Positions 45,700-54,136 of a stretch of DNA of 64,000 bases are shown here, piece after piece. A model generated the notes under the pieces. It searched no databases. It had not been told where the DNA came from and saw nothing but the letters and a program-made list of their open reading frames with translations. Numbering within the stretch: the first letter of the stretch is position 1; every line of letters starts with the position of its first letter. The translations under genes were made by a program, and so were the position numbers. Origin of the DNA: Bradyrhizobium erythrophlei (GTDB taxonomy: Bacteria; Pseudomonadota; Alphaproteobacteria; Rhizobiales; Xanthobacteraceae). The stretch covers positions 8,359,501 to 8,423,500 of the forward strand of contig FSRD01000001.1 of assembly GCA_900129675.1 (NCBI GenBank), written 5' to 3'.

Positions 45700-46866
45700 T
45701 TAGCGATCAGCCAGTTTGCATCCCGGCTGCGGCGCAATCTCTCCCAGCGCGCGGACGGTGACAAGGTCGCTGCCTTTCGTTTTGGCGATGAACATGTTCA
45801 TCGTCGCGTGGTGGTCCTGGCCGATGGTCACGGGCCCTGTCGGCGACGGAACGACGAGACCTGCCATGGCGTCGACGACGGCCTCCTTGTCGGCCTTGCC
45901 GGCCTTCTCGATCGCCGCCTTGAGCGCGATCAGCGTGTTGTAATGCGTCATGACATAATTCGACACCGCGACGTCGGCGCCGGCCTCGGCGCGGGCCTTG
46001 GCGACGAACGCCTTGACGGAAGGCTCGTCGCTGGTCGCGACCGACGGCACCACCGTGACCATGTTCTGGCCCTTGCCGCGGAAAATGCCGAGATCGACTT
46101 CCGACAATCCCAGGAATGCGATCGTCGTGTCCTTCAGCAATCCCTGGTCATCCGCCTGCCGGATGAAATCCATGCCGTCGCCCTTCAGCGCGAACAGCAG
46201 CACTTTTGCTTTGGACGCCGCCACCTGCGTGATCAGCGGCGTGAAATCGGTCTCGGTCCCCAGCGTATATTTGATACCGACGACCTTGCCGCCGAGTTTC
46301 TCAATGAGAGGCTGCGCCAGATCGAACATCTGGTGCGGCCAGATCCGGTCGGCGCCGAGCAGGAAATAGCTGTTGCCGATGGTCTCGTTGACGTAGGGCA
46401 GTAATTGGCCCAGTTCCTGGTTCGGAACCGTGCTGAACGCGAAAACATATCGGCTGCATTTGCCGCCTTCGTAGTTGGTGGCGTAGAGCAGCGGCGTCTT
46501 CTGGCTCTCGGCGACCGGCACGATCGCATTGAGGTTCCGCGAGGTGATGGGGCCGACGACCGCGACAACGCCGTCGCGCTCGATCAATTCGTGCGTTGCC
46601 GCCACAGCGGAGGCCGGCCTGGTCTTGTCGTCGGCATAGATCACCTCGACAGGCCTGCCGAGGATCCCGCCCGCCGCGTTGATGTCCTTCACCGCAAGAT
46701 CAAGCCCGAGCTTGGCCTGCTGGCCGTAAAGCTCGACGCCACCGGAAAACGGCAGCACCGCGCCGACGCGGATCGGCTCGGCGGCACCGGCGCCGGTTGA
46801 AGGGCTGAACCCTGCGCCGCCAACCAGCAGCGCGAAGGTGATGCATTTGATCGACCGCAACTTCAT
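45700..46866 (-). CDS. LivK-type ABC transporter substrate-binding protein
   Basis: A 388-residue exported protein (signal CITFALLVGGAGFSP). The binding fold starts IRVGAVLPFSGGVELYGQQA and includes AGGILGRPVEVIYADDKTRP, the usual pattern of the amino-acid/amide receptor family. There are no transporter genes next to it, so it is an orphan receptor. A decayed second copy lies at 44909-45028. Confidence 0.9.
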   Translation of the reverse strand: MKLRSIKCITFALLVGGAGFSPSTGAGAAEPIRVGAVLPFSGGVELYGQQAKLGLDLAVKDINAAGGILGRPVEVIYADDKTRPASAVAATHELIERDGVVAVVGPITSRNLNAIVPVAESQKTPLLYATNYEGGKCSRYVFAFSTVPNQELGQLLPYVNETIGNSYFLLGADRIWPHQMFDLAQPLIEKLGGKVVGIKYTLGTETDFTPLITQVAASKAKVLLFALKGDGMDFIRQADDQGLLKDTTIAFLGLSEVDLGIFRGKGQNMVTVVPSVATSDEPSVKAFVAKARAEAGADVAVSNYVMTHYNTLIALKAAIEKAGKADKEAVVDAMAGLVVPSPTGPVTIGQDHHATMNMFIAKTKGSDLVTVRALGEIAPQPGCKLADR

Positions 46867-46927
46867 GCGCGTTTTCCCCTCCCCGACTCAGATCGGCCGT
46901 GGTGAGCTTACCGCAGCGTCATGGAGA

Positions 46928-47716
46928 TTAGCCGTCGCGTTTGCGGAAGGCAGCCTCGCCGGCGTCCGACACCTTGACCCATTTCGGGTCGGGCGCGGCG
47001 TTGGGGACGTAACTGTCGTTCCAATTCCACCATTTGTACGGCCGGGTCTGGGGGTAGCCCTCGGGCGAGTCCTCCCACTCCTCCTGACGCCCGAGCGCCG
47101 TCATGTCGAGGTAGCTCCAGACGGTACCCATCGCCTCGTCGCCGCGGCTGTTGATGAAGTAGGTGCGGAACACGCGATCGCCGTCGCGGATGAACGCGTT
47201 GTGGCCGTGCCATTCATCCACCCCGAAGTCGGCATCGAAACTGTCGGTGATGGTAACCCACGGAATCTCCCAACCCATCCGCGCTTTCAGGCGCGCGATG
47301 TCGGCCTGCGGTGCACGCGAGGCATATAAAAGCGTCGTGTCGCGCGCGTTCAGGTGCGCAAGATGGCCGACCTGGTCGGCCCCGAGCGAACAGCCGATGC
47401 AGGCATGCTCCGGCCAGCCGTGCACGCCGGGCTCGAAGAAGGCGCGGTAAACGATCAGCTGACGGCGGCCCTGGAACAGGTCAAGCAGGCTCGCCTTGCC
47501 CGCGGGCCCGTCGAACGCATAGGCCTTTTCCACGGCAACCCACGGCATCCGCCGCCGCTCCGCGGCCAGCGCGTCTCGGGCACGTATCATGGCCTTCTCC
47601 TTGACGAGAAGTTTTTCGCGCGCAGCCACCCACTCCTGCGGCGACACAATCGGTGGCGTGTTCATGGCTTGCTGTCCGTCCTTCCGGTCTTTCTGTGCTG
47701 ATGGAATCCTGGTCAT
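46928..47716 (-). CDS. DUF899 family (thioredoxin-like) protein, second paralogue
   Basis: A 262-residue DUF899 protein: EWVAAREKLLVKEKAMIRAR, a YRAFFEPGVHGWPEHACIGC stretch holding the CIGC redox-like site, and the C-terminal PYKWWNWNDSYV. It is clearly diverged from the DUF899 at 35537 (CPSC site). ATG 47716 follows CAGGAGATTGCA. It is upstream of an orphan binding-protein gene on the same strand. Confidence 0.88.
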   Translation of the reverse strand: MTRIPSAQKDRKDGQQAMNTPPIVSPQEWVAAREKLLVKEKAMIRARDALAAERRRMPWVAVEKAYAFDGPAGKASLLDLFQGRRQLIVYRAFFEPGVHGWPEHACIGCSLGADQVGHLAHLNARDTTLLYASRAPQADIARLKARMGWEIPWVTITDSFDADFGVDEWHGHNAFIRDGDRVFRTYFINSRGDEAMGTVWSYLDMTALGRQEEWEDSPEGYPQTRPYKWWNWNDSYVPNAAPDPKWVKVSDAGEAAFRKRDG

Positions 47717-47910
47717 TGCAATCTCCTGATTGAAGCCATCTCGCGTGGAACGCGCCACCGTTCACAGCTGATCGCTCGCTGTTGATCGAAACAGTATCGC
47801 CGCCGGACCGCAAACGATGGGAGTGACAAATGTGACGCGATTCATGGTTGGCCGCGTTGCCAGGGGAACTCAGCCAGATCCAACATCCCAAGCAGCATGA
47901 GGGTATGGCT

Positions 47911-48470
47911 CCGCATTCTCGCGGCATGAGATGCCCGAGGCTTGCGTAACTTTTCACCCTCAGAGCATGTAGAGGGCGCAGGGAAAGCCGGGTGCGCGCT
48001 GCACCCGCGGTCTCGCGTGCATATGTGCATCAAGAATGCGCACACGAGCATACAGGTTCAGCGGAGAGCATCCGGCCTTCCCTGCGCAATGGCTTTACGG
48101 CTTACTTCGTGCTCTCCCCGGTGAACGGCTTTCTTGCCACCGTCACCTGCGGTTACTACCGCAAGCTTGACACCAGCACCGCGGCGTCAGGACCACACGA
48201 CTTCGCCGTACGCGATAGGCCACGCTCGTCAGTCGTAGCTCCCGCGTCCACCGCATCCCACCGCACGTTCGTGACGATCGCGACCCGCCCCTCGTCTGCC
48301 GTGAGACACGCGGAGTTATGCCCTTGATTTGCCCGTCGGGGTGAAGCGAAATATTTTTGCACGAGGGGCTGGACAAGGGATTTTGACCATCGGCAAGTGA
48401 TTTGCCCGTCGGGCAGCCGGGCTATCAAACGCGTAACCACGCATGCGGCACGAATGGCCGCGTTGCCAGG
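47911..48470. repeat. ~560-bp dispersed repeat, copy 1
   Basis: Starts CCGCATTCTCGCGGCATGAG and ends GGCCGCGTTGCCAGG. It contains short open frames (for example one reading SPSEHVEGAGKAGCALHPRS) often annotated as proteins but showing no sign of real coding. It is nearly identical to 51821-52270 plus 53928-54037. It ends 32 bp before the deformylase-like gene. The element's nature is unknown; repeated TTTGCCCGTCGGG units lie near its right end. Confidence 0.85.
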
Positions 48471-48502
48471 CGTGCGTTCACCGGCATAAGACAACAGATC
48501 AC

Positions 48503-49000
48503 ATGACCATCCGCCCGATTGTCCGCTATCCCGCCCCCCGGCTCGCGCTCCCGGCGCAGCCCGTGACCGTGTTCGACGAAGCGGTGCGCGATCTGGCGAG
48601 AGACCTGCTGGAGACCATGCACGCCGCCCCGGGAATCGGCATCACCGCGCCGCATGTCGGCATCTCCCTGCGGGTGGTGGTGCTCGACCTCGACGCCAAC
48701 GACGGCGCGCGGACCTATGTCAATCCGGAAATCATCTGGGCCTCGCCCGAAATGATCATGCACCGGGAAGGCAGCGTCTCGATGCCCGGAGTCAATGACG
48801 ACATCAGGCGTCATGCGCGTGTCCGGATCAGCTATCACGACATCCACGGCAATGCGCAGACCGAGGAATCCGACGGCATGCGCGCCGTTTGCCACCAGCA
48901 TGAGATCGATCAGCTGAATGGGCTGTTCTGGATCCAGCGGCTGTCCCGCCTCAAGCGCGAGCGGCTGATCAAGCGGTTTGAGAAGGTATCGCGGGGTTGA
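48503..49000 (+). CDS. Peptide-deformylase-like protein with altered catalytic residues
   Basis: A 165-residue protein with the peptide deformylase fold signals in order. Motif I reads GIGITAPHVG where active enzymes have GxGxAAxQ (Gln becomes His). Motif II reads EGSVSMPG where they have EGC(L/V)S, so the metal-ligand Cys is Ser. Motif III reads HQHEIDQLNG where they have QHExDH, so the second His ligand is Gln; the catalytic Glu is kept. Two of three metal ligands are lost, so it is probably not a standard deformylase. ATG 48503 (MTIRPIVRYP) is the usual start. Confidence 0.85.
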   Translation: MTIRPIVRYPAPRLALPAQPVTVFDEAVRDLARDLLETMHAAPGIGITAPHVGISLRVVVLDLDANDGARTYVNPEIIWASPEMIMHREGSVSMPGVNDDIRRHARVRISYHDIHGNAQTEESDGMRAVCHQHEIDQLNGLFWIQRLSRLKRERLIKRFEKVSRG

Positions 49001-49081
49001 GATAGATTGGCGGAATACGCTCCACTGTTCCGCCCTATGGCCCTGCCATCGCGGCGAAGATCTCTACAATGGCAGAGTAAT

Positions 49082-49606
49082 CTAAGCTGCGGCCACATCG
49101 TCGGCGATGGCCCGAGCCGCTGTGAGCTGAGGACGCACCAGAAAATAGAACGCGGCGATGTGCGTGATCATCAGCACCGGCACAAAGATGATCGGGATCG
49201 CGTAAGTGGCGCCCAACTCCCCGGCCTTCGCAGGGAGGTCGACCTGGACCGCGTGGTAATAGTCGAGGATCAGATCGACAAACCCCACCAGATTGAAGGC
49301 GACGACGAACAGCCAGAACAGCGGACGGATTCTGACCGTGAGCAGCGCCAGCATGGCCAGCACGCCGGTTGCAAAATCCCAGTAGGCGGCGAACACGGCG
49401 AAGCTGGCCGGCAGATCGGGGCTGACCACGCCCGGAAGGAGGAAGACGAGCCCGAAGAATCGGAAGCTGTGCAGCGTAGCGATCGCACGTTGCGCTTCGA
49501 AATGGTCCATCGCCTTGAGCCGGGGCCAGATGTACACGCCAAAGCAAAGCAGCCACGCGACATATCCGAGGACGAGATGGGTCTGGAACAGGATTTGCGC
49601 AGGCAT
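49082..49606 (-). CDS. Polytopic membrane protein of unknown function
   Basis: A 174-residue protein with about five hydrophobic helices (LVLGYVAWLLCFGVYIW, FFGLVFLLPGVV, FATGVLAMLALLTV, PLFWLFVVAFNLVGFVDLIL, IPIIFVPVLMITHIAAFYFL). I do not recognise a named family. It begins 12 bp after the methyltransferase stop, so the two form a unit. Confidence 0.7.
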   Translation of the reverse strand: MPAQILFQTHLVLGYVAWLLCFGVYIWPRLKAMDHFEAQRAIATLHSFRFFGLVFLLPGVVSPDLPASFAVFAAYWDFATGVLAMLALLTVRIRPLFWLFVVAFNLVGFVDLILDYYHAVQVDLPAKAGELGATYAIPIIFVPVLMITHIAAFYFLVRPQLTAARAIADDVAAA

Positions 49607-49618
49607 TTTGGCCTCCTA

Positions 49619-50449
49619 TCAGGTGTTGATTGACGCGGCCTCGAACACCGCGGTCAGAATGCCGAGCCGGCCTTCCATGAGGTTTCGCCCGAGGTTGGCG
49701 GAAAGCTGTGCGAAGTCCGGCCCCATCACCACGCCGAGATTTGGCGAAGGCGGCGGCCCCGATGCGCGGAGCTGGACGATCCAGGCCTTGGCCGCCTCGG
49801 AGTCGTCCTGCCAGACAAGCGCACGGAAACCGGCCGGTTCGATCGTCTCGCGGGTCACGGCGGCGGTCAGAAGGAAGCTCGTTCCGGGCGTCCGCGCCCA
49901 CGGCACAGGATAATGCGGCTCACCGCCGTTCGAGACGACGTCGAAGGTCGCGAACCTGCCACCGGTCTTCAGCACGCGACGGATCTCGCGGTAGAGCCGC
50001 GCCCGGTCGGAGATGTTCATCGCCACATGCTGCAGCAACACGGCTTCAAAGCGGCCGTCGTCGAACGGAAGCTCCAGCGCGCTGGCGGTCTGGAACGACA
50101 CCTGCCCGCTCTGTCCCGTGCGCTCGGTCAGATAGCGCGCGGCATCCACGAATGGCTCGGAGAGGTCGACGCCCGTCACCCGGCAGCCATAGGTCGCAGC
50201 CAGAAAGCGCGCCGGTCCGCCGACGCCCGAGCCGACATCGAGAACCGACGTGTCGGCGGTGATCCCGGCCAATTTGGCAAGCTCGGCGGTCGCTGCGAGC
50301 CCACGGGTGTGAAACTGGTCGAGTGCGCCCAGTTGCCCGGGCGTGAGCCGCTGATCCTCCGGTCCGAGGGCCATGAGCGCCGTCTTCAGCCGCTCGGTCA
50401 GGCCGGGGCTGCGATAGTGGTCGCGCACACCATCAAGCACATCGGTCAT
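49619..50449 (-). CDS. SAM-dependent class I methyltransferase
   Basis: A 276-residue methyltransferase. Motif I is VLDVGSGVGGPARFLA (about residue 69), the acidic end of beta-2 is GCRVTGVDLS, and motif post I and later elements (LPFDDGRFEAVLLQHVAMNI, VLKTGGRFATFDVV) are typical of small-molecule or ubiquinone-type enzymes. The substrate is unknown. ATG 50449 has GGAGGAC upstream. It is divergent from the LysR gene, which may regulate it. Confidence 0.9.
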   Translation of the reverse strand: MTDVLDGVRDHYRSPGLTERLKTALMALGPEDQRLTPGQLGALDQFHTRGLAATAELAKLAGITADTSVLDVGSGVGGPARFLAATYGCRVTGVDLSEPFVDAARYLTERTGQSGQVSFQTASALELPFDDGRFEAVLLQHVAMNISDRARLYREIRRVLKTGGRFATFDVVSNGGEPHYPVPWARTPGTSFLLTAAVTRETIEPAGFRALVWQDDSEAAKAWIVQLRASGPPPSPNLGVVMGPDFAQLSANLGRNLMEGRLGILTAVFEAASINT

Positions 50450-50580
50450 TGCAAGGTCCTCCAAGGCTTCAGGTGGGTTATTGCGAATATTGGGTCCCGG
50501 CATCGCGGTGTCTCTTGAATTGCAGGTCCGATCTACGGCCGCTTCCCGTGAGCGACTATCCGCGATAATGTCGTTGGGCC

Positions 50581-51552
50581 ATGAAGCAGAACTTCACAGT
50601 CAGGCAGGGCGCGCTCGATGGCGTGGAAGCGTTCCTCAGCGTTGCCCAGCACCGCAGTTTTCGCAAAGCGGCTGCAGAGCTTGCGGTGACGCCTTCTGCG
50701 ATCAGCCAGGCCGTACGTACGCTTGAGGCGCGGGTCGGCGCAGCGCTCTTCATACGCACGACTCGCAGTGTCGGGTTGACCGAAGCCGGCGAACGATTTC
50801 TGTTACGCGCCAAGCCTGCTTTCGAGGAACTCGTCGCCGCAAGCGAGGTTGCGCGTGACCTTGGACAGCGGCCTGCCGGACTGTTGCGCCTCACGGTGCC
50901 GCGGGCGGTGGTGCCGATCCTGCTGGAGCGGCTGATCGCGTCGTTCTGCCAGGCCTATCCCGAAGTCGAGGTGGAGGTCGCCGCAAGCGCGGAGCTGGTC
51001 GATATCGCTGCCGGAGGATTTGACGCCGGCATCCGGCAAGGCCAGTTCATCGAGGCCGATATGATCGCGGTGCGTCTGACGCCGTCGCACCCGCTGACCG
51101 TGGTCGGTAGCCCCGACTATCTGCGGCGGCGGGGGCGGCCGGAACGCATCGACGATCTGCGCCGCCACGCCTGCCTGCGCATGCGCCGCTCGAACGGGTC
51201 GATTGCGCCCTGGTCCTTTGTCAACGGCAACGAGGCCGTCGAAGTCGTCGTTTCCGGACCTTTGATCGCCAACGACATGCCAACAATGCTTGGCGCGGCC
51301 GTCGAAGGATTGGGCCTTGCGCAGGTGCCCGAGCCGATCGCTGCCGGCGCGGTCAAAGCAGGAAAACTCGTGCAGGTGCTGGAGCCGTTCGCGCCGATGG
51401 CGCCGGGTGTGTTTCTCTACTATCCCAGCCGCCATCAAATGACGCCGAAACTGCGAGCCTTCATCGATCACGTGAAGAGCCGCTCGGGCGCTGCCAGCAA
51501 AACCCGAAGTCACATCGATGACAAGCGAACACGCGGGACGAAAATGCGCTGA
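50581..51552 (+). CDS. LysR-family transcriptional regulator
   Basis: A 323-residue regulator. The N-terminal HTH FLSVAQHRSFRKAAAELAVT with TPSAISQAVRTLEARVG and the substrate-binding domain (LLRLTVPRAVVPILL, ITPSHP-like TPSHPLTVVG) are standard. It is divergent from the methyltransferase-membrane protein unit across 131 bp, the usual arrangement for a LysR target; effector unknown. Confidence 0.93.
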   Translation: MKQNFTVRQGALDGVEAFLSVAQHRSFRKAAAELAVTPSAISQAVRTLEARVGAALFIRTTRSVGLTEAGERFLLRAKPAFEELVAASEVARDLGQRPAGLLRLTVPRAVVPILLERLIASFCQAYPEVEVEVAASAELVDIAAGGFDAGIRQGQFIEADMIAVRLTPSHPLTVVGSPDYLRRRGRPERIDDLRRHACLRMRRSNGSIAPWSFVNGNEAVEVVVSGPLIANDMPTMLGAAVEGLGLAQVPEPIAAGAVKAGKLVQVLEPFAPMAPGVFLYYPSRHQMTPKLRAFIDHVKSRSGAASKTRSHIDDKRTRGTKMR

Positions 51553-51705
51553 CGTGGGGAGGCGCGGACCGGAATAAATTGAAGACAGCGACCAGGCCAT
51601 TCCAGTCGACGCAATGCATCGATCGCGCAACCGTTTCCGATTCGAATTTCAAACAGCCTCTCCGTTGTCATCGTCCGCCAACGGGTCGGCCGAATGGCCG
51701 CCCGA

Positions 51706-51815
51706 TGACAGGCTCCGGCGGACGATCCAGTATTCCAGAGACGCCGGTGCTTGACCCGAGAGGCCGCGGCGTACTGGATCGCCCGGTCAAGCCGGGCGAT
51801 GACGGCTGGAGGATG
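51706..51815. repeat. Dispersed GGTCAAGCCGGGCGATGAC palindromic repeat
   Basis: GATGACAGGCTCCGGCGGAC on the left and TACTGGATCGCCCGGTCAAG with CCGGGCGATGACGGC on the right give complementary ends. It belongs to the same family as 13595-13711. It abuts the left end of the larger repeat copy 2 and contains no gene. Confidence 0.7.
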
Positions 51816-51820
51816 TGCGT

Positions 51821-52270
51821 CCGCATTCTCGCGGCATGAGATGCCCGAGGCTTGCGCAACTTTTCACCCTCTCACCACGTAGAGGGCGCAGGGAAAGCCG
51901 GGTGCGCGCTGCACCCGCGGTCTCGCGTGCATATGTGCATCAAGAATGCGCACACGAGCAAACAGGTTCAGCGGAGAGCATCCGGCCTTCCCTGCGCGAT
52001 GGTTTTACGGCTTACTTCGTGCTCTCCCCGGTGAACGGCTTTCTTGCCACCGTCGCCTCGCGGATACTTCCGCAAAGCTTGACACCAGCACCGCGGCGTC
52101 AGGACCACACGACTTCGCCGTACGCGTCAGCTGCGTTCGTCTTGCGCAACTCACACGTCCACCGCATCCCACCGCAACGTTCGTGACGATCGCGACCCGC
52201 CCCTCTCTTGGGTGAGACGCGCGGAGTTATGCCCTTGATTTGCCCGTCGGGGTGAAGCGAAATATTTTTG
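51821..52270. repeat. ~560-bp dispersed repeat, copy 2, left part
   Basis: It runs with a constant 3910-bp offset from copy 1 (47911) for its first ~230 bp, then with small differences to GAAGCGAAATATTTTTG, where it is interrupted by an IS110-family element. It resumes at about 53928. The direct orientation relative to copy 1 makes the intervening genes (deformylase-like, membrane protein, methyltransferase, LysR) a potential recombination unit. Confidence 0.85.
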
Positions 52271-52348
52271 AAAAAGATGCTATGGGGCAAGCGGCGAGAC
52301 AGCTGTAAAATCGTCGCTTCGATCAACTTGCAATTGACGGAGCTCCGA

Positions 52349-53512
52349 ATGCAGAAACCCCACGACAACAGTAAAGCCAGTCCCGCCGCCTTCATGCAGG
52401 ATAACACACTGATCGCGGTCATTGAACTCAGTCTATCAAACTGGCTGGTCGCCGGGCTGATACCTGGTGTTAGCCGGGAACCGCTGAAGAAATTGGAGCC
52501 GAACCCGGAAGACCTGCTGAAACTGCTGCATGGCTGGCGGGACGAAGCAATTAAGGCCGGAAGGCCGATCACCCGGATTGCCGTGGCGTACGAGACTGGG
52601 CGCGACAGCTTCTGGCTGGCTCGCTGGCTGCGGGAACGCGGCATAGATGCGCATGTCATCCACGCCACCAGCGTGGCCGTATCCCGCGAACATCGGCGAG
52701 CTAAAACGGATCGGCTCGATACGGCGATGTTGAAGCGCGGCTTCCTTGGTTGGCTACGTGGTGAGCGTGGCCATTGCACCGTGGCGATTGTCCCGACCAT
52801 GGAGGAAGAGGATGCCAAACGCCCGCATCGTGAGCGCGAGGGATTGGTCCATGAACAAACCCGCGCGGTCAATCGCATGAAATCAGCCTTGATCCAGTTT
52901 GGCGTCCGTAACTTCAATCCCAAGCTACGCAAGGCGACCGTGAAGCTGGAAACTGTTCGCACACCAGAGGGCAAGTCCTTGCCGCCCAACACGATCGCCG
53001 CCCTTCGACGGGACATGGAGCGGTTGAAGATCATCAAGGAACAAATCAAGGCAATCGAGCAGGCCCGGCTGCAGCAGTTTGAACAAAAGCCGGAGGCTCT
53101 TGCGAACAGGATGGTTTATCTGCTGGTACGGATTTACGGGCTTGGTTGGGAGACGGCCGATCTTTTGGCGCATGAGCTTCTGTCCCGAACATTACGCGAC
53201 CGCAAAGCTGTAGCCCGTTATGCCGGATTGACCGGCTCACCGGATGAAAGCGGCTCAAAGCGACGAGAAAAGGGCCTTTCCCGCTCGGGCAACGCGCGGG
53301 TACGTAAAATCATGATCCAGCTGGCCTGGCGCATGGTGAAGTTCCAGCCCGACAGTGCTCTGGTACAATGGTTCAAACAACGCACCGAGAATGCAAAGGG
53401 ATCACGCAAGCCGATGATTGTAGCGCTTGCCCGCAAGCTCATCATTGCCCTGTGGCGCTATGCGAATGACGGCGTCATACCGGAAGGCTTCAGGCTGCAT
53501 TCAGCGGCGTAA
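52349..53512 (+). CDS. IS110-family transposase
   Basis: A 387-residue DEDD-type recombinase. The N-terminal RuvC-like domain has Glu in LIAVIELSLSNWLV (the first position is usually Asp), Glu in VAYETGRD, and the Asp pair in AKTDRLDTAML. The C-terminal transposase_20 domain has the nucleophile-region stretch YAGLTGSPDESGSKRREKG and SGNARVRKIMIQLAW. ATG 52349 (MQKPHDNSKAS) is chosen; ATG 52277 and TTG 52268 are in frame upstream. The gene is uninterrupted. Confidence 0.93.
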   Translation: MQKPHDNSKASPAAFMQDNTLIAVIELSLSNWLVAGLIPGVSREPLKKLEPNPEDLLKLLHGWRDEAIKAGRPITRIAVAYETGRDSFWLARWLRERGIDAHVIHATSVAVSREHRRAKTDRLDTAMLKRGFLGWLRGERGHCTVAIVPTMEEEDAKRPHREREGLVHEQTRAVNRMKSALIQFGVRNFNPKLRKATVKLETVRTPEGKSLPPNTIAALRRDMERLKIIKEQIKAIEQARLQQFEQKPEALANRMVYLLVRIYGLGWETADLLAHELLSRTLRDRKAVARYAGLTGSPDESGSKRREKGLSRSGNARVRKIMIQLAWRMVKFQPDSALVQWFKQRTENAKGSRKPMIVALARKLIIALWRYANDGVIPEGFRLHSAA

Positions 53513-53927
53513 TCGGCAACAGGAAGGAAGAAGAAATTTTGGCACCTCGGCGCGCATAGCGACGAAACGGCCAAAAAACGATCCGAGGTAGCGGTAGCCC
53601 GCCGTCCCCCCATGGTTTCTGCACCGGGAAAAAGAATGGGCTGCTGCTGCTTCGGAGCCTCGCCTTCGATGCGCATAGTTGCATCATGGTTCGGATCCAA
53701 CGGATCCACCGTATATAAGGATGTGGCGGTCGGTTTTTTACAACCATCGTCAACTTGAAGCGGGCTCCGCCTCGTGTCGCTTTGTTGTCTTTAAGTCAAG
53801 TGATCGGCCGCCGCCGCCTGACTCGTGGGGGTCGATCGGCGTCGGCCGATCACCACCAATCGCCAATACGAATGGCACGAAAAAAGGAAGCACCATGAAA
53901 TTAGCACTTGACTTCAAACGTCCCATA
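53513..53927 (+). other. Long non-coding 3' end of the IS110-family element (bridge/seekRNA candidate)
   Basis: 415 bp between the transposase stop and the element end with no convincing gene. IS110/IS1111 elements encode a guide RNA (bridge RNA or seekRNA) in a non-coding end; a long 3' end suggests it lies here. Complementary stretches such as GATCGGCCG / CGGCCGATC (about 53799-53851) would allow folding. The RNA itself is inferred. Confidence 0.45.
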
Positions 53928-54037
53928 TAAGGGGGTAGACAAAGGGATTTTGATGATCGGCAAGTGATTTGCCCGTCGGGCAGCCGGGCTATCAAACGCG
54001 TAACCACGCATGCGGCATGAATGGCCGCGTTGCCGGG
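53928..54037. repeat. ~560-bp dispersed repeat, copy 2, right part
   Basis: GACAAAGGGATTTTGATGAT through ATGGCCGCGTTGCCGGG matches the end of copy 1 (about 48371-48470). Together with 51821-52270 it makes a full copy apart from the IS110 insertion. Confidence 0.85.
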
Positions 54038-54040
54038 CGA

Positions 54041-54093
54041 CCAAGTGAGAGACCTGCTGGAGACAATGCACACCGCGCCGGGATCACCGCGAT
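54041..54093 (+). pseudogene. Fragment of the peptide-deformylase-like gene
   Basis: AGTGAGAGACCTGCTGGAGA followed by CAATGCACACCGCGCCGGGATCACCGCG matches positions ~48597-48651 inside the deformylase-like gene, with small gaps. The sequence equivalent to 48471-48590 is missing. So the duplicated segment once extended into this gene and has decayed. Confidence 0.75.
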
Positions 54094-54136
54094 GAGTAGC
54101 AAATGATACTCCTTCCGGTCGTGCACGCCCCCACGG

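Larger units (their letters stand above)
52271..53927 (+). mobile_element. IS110-family insertion sequence inside a repeat
   Basis: About 1.66 kb that is absent from repeat copy 1 and splits copy 2 between ATATTTTTG (left) and AGGGGGTAGACAAAGGG (right). The exact right end is uncertain by a few bases. No terminal inverted repeats or target duplication are evident, as expected for IS110. It carries one transposase gene and a ~415-bp non-coding 3' end. Confidence 0.85.

Noticed and set aside
47942..48124. Short open frames inside the ~560-bp repeats (also 51852-52034)
   Set aside because: They recur only as part of the repeat, overlap in several frames and show no domain or ribosome binding site; treated as non-coding.
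52271..53927. CRISPR-like array in the repeat-rich region
   Set aside because: No regularly spaced identical short repeats were seen; the repeats are long, few and intergenic.
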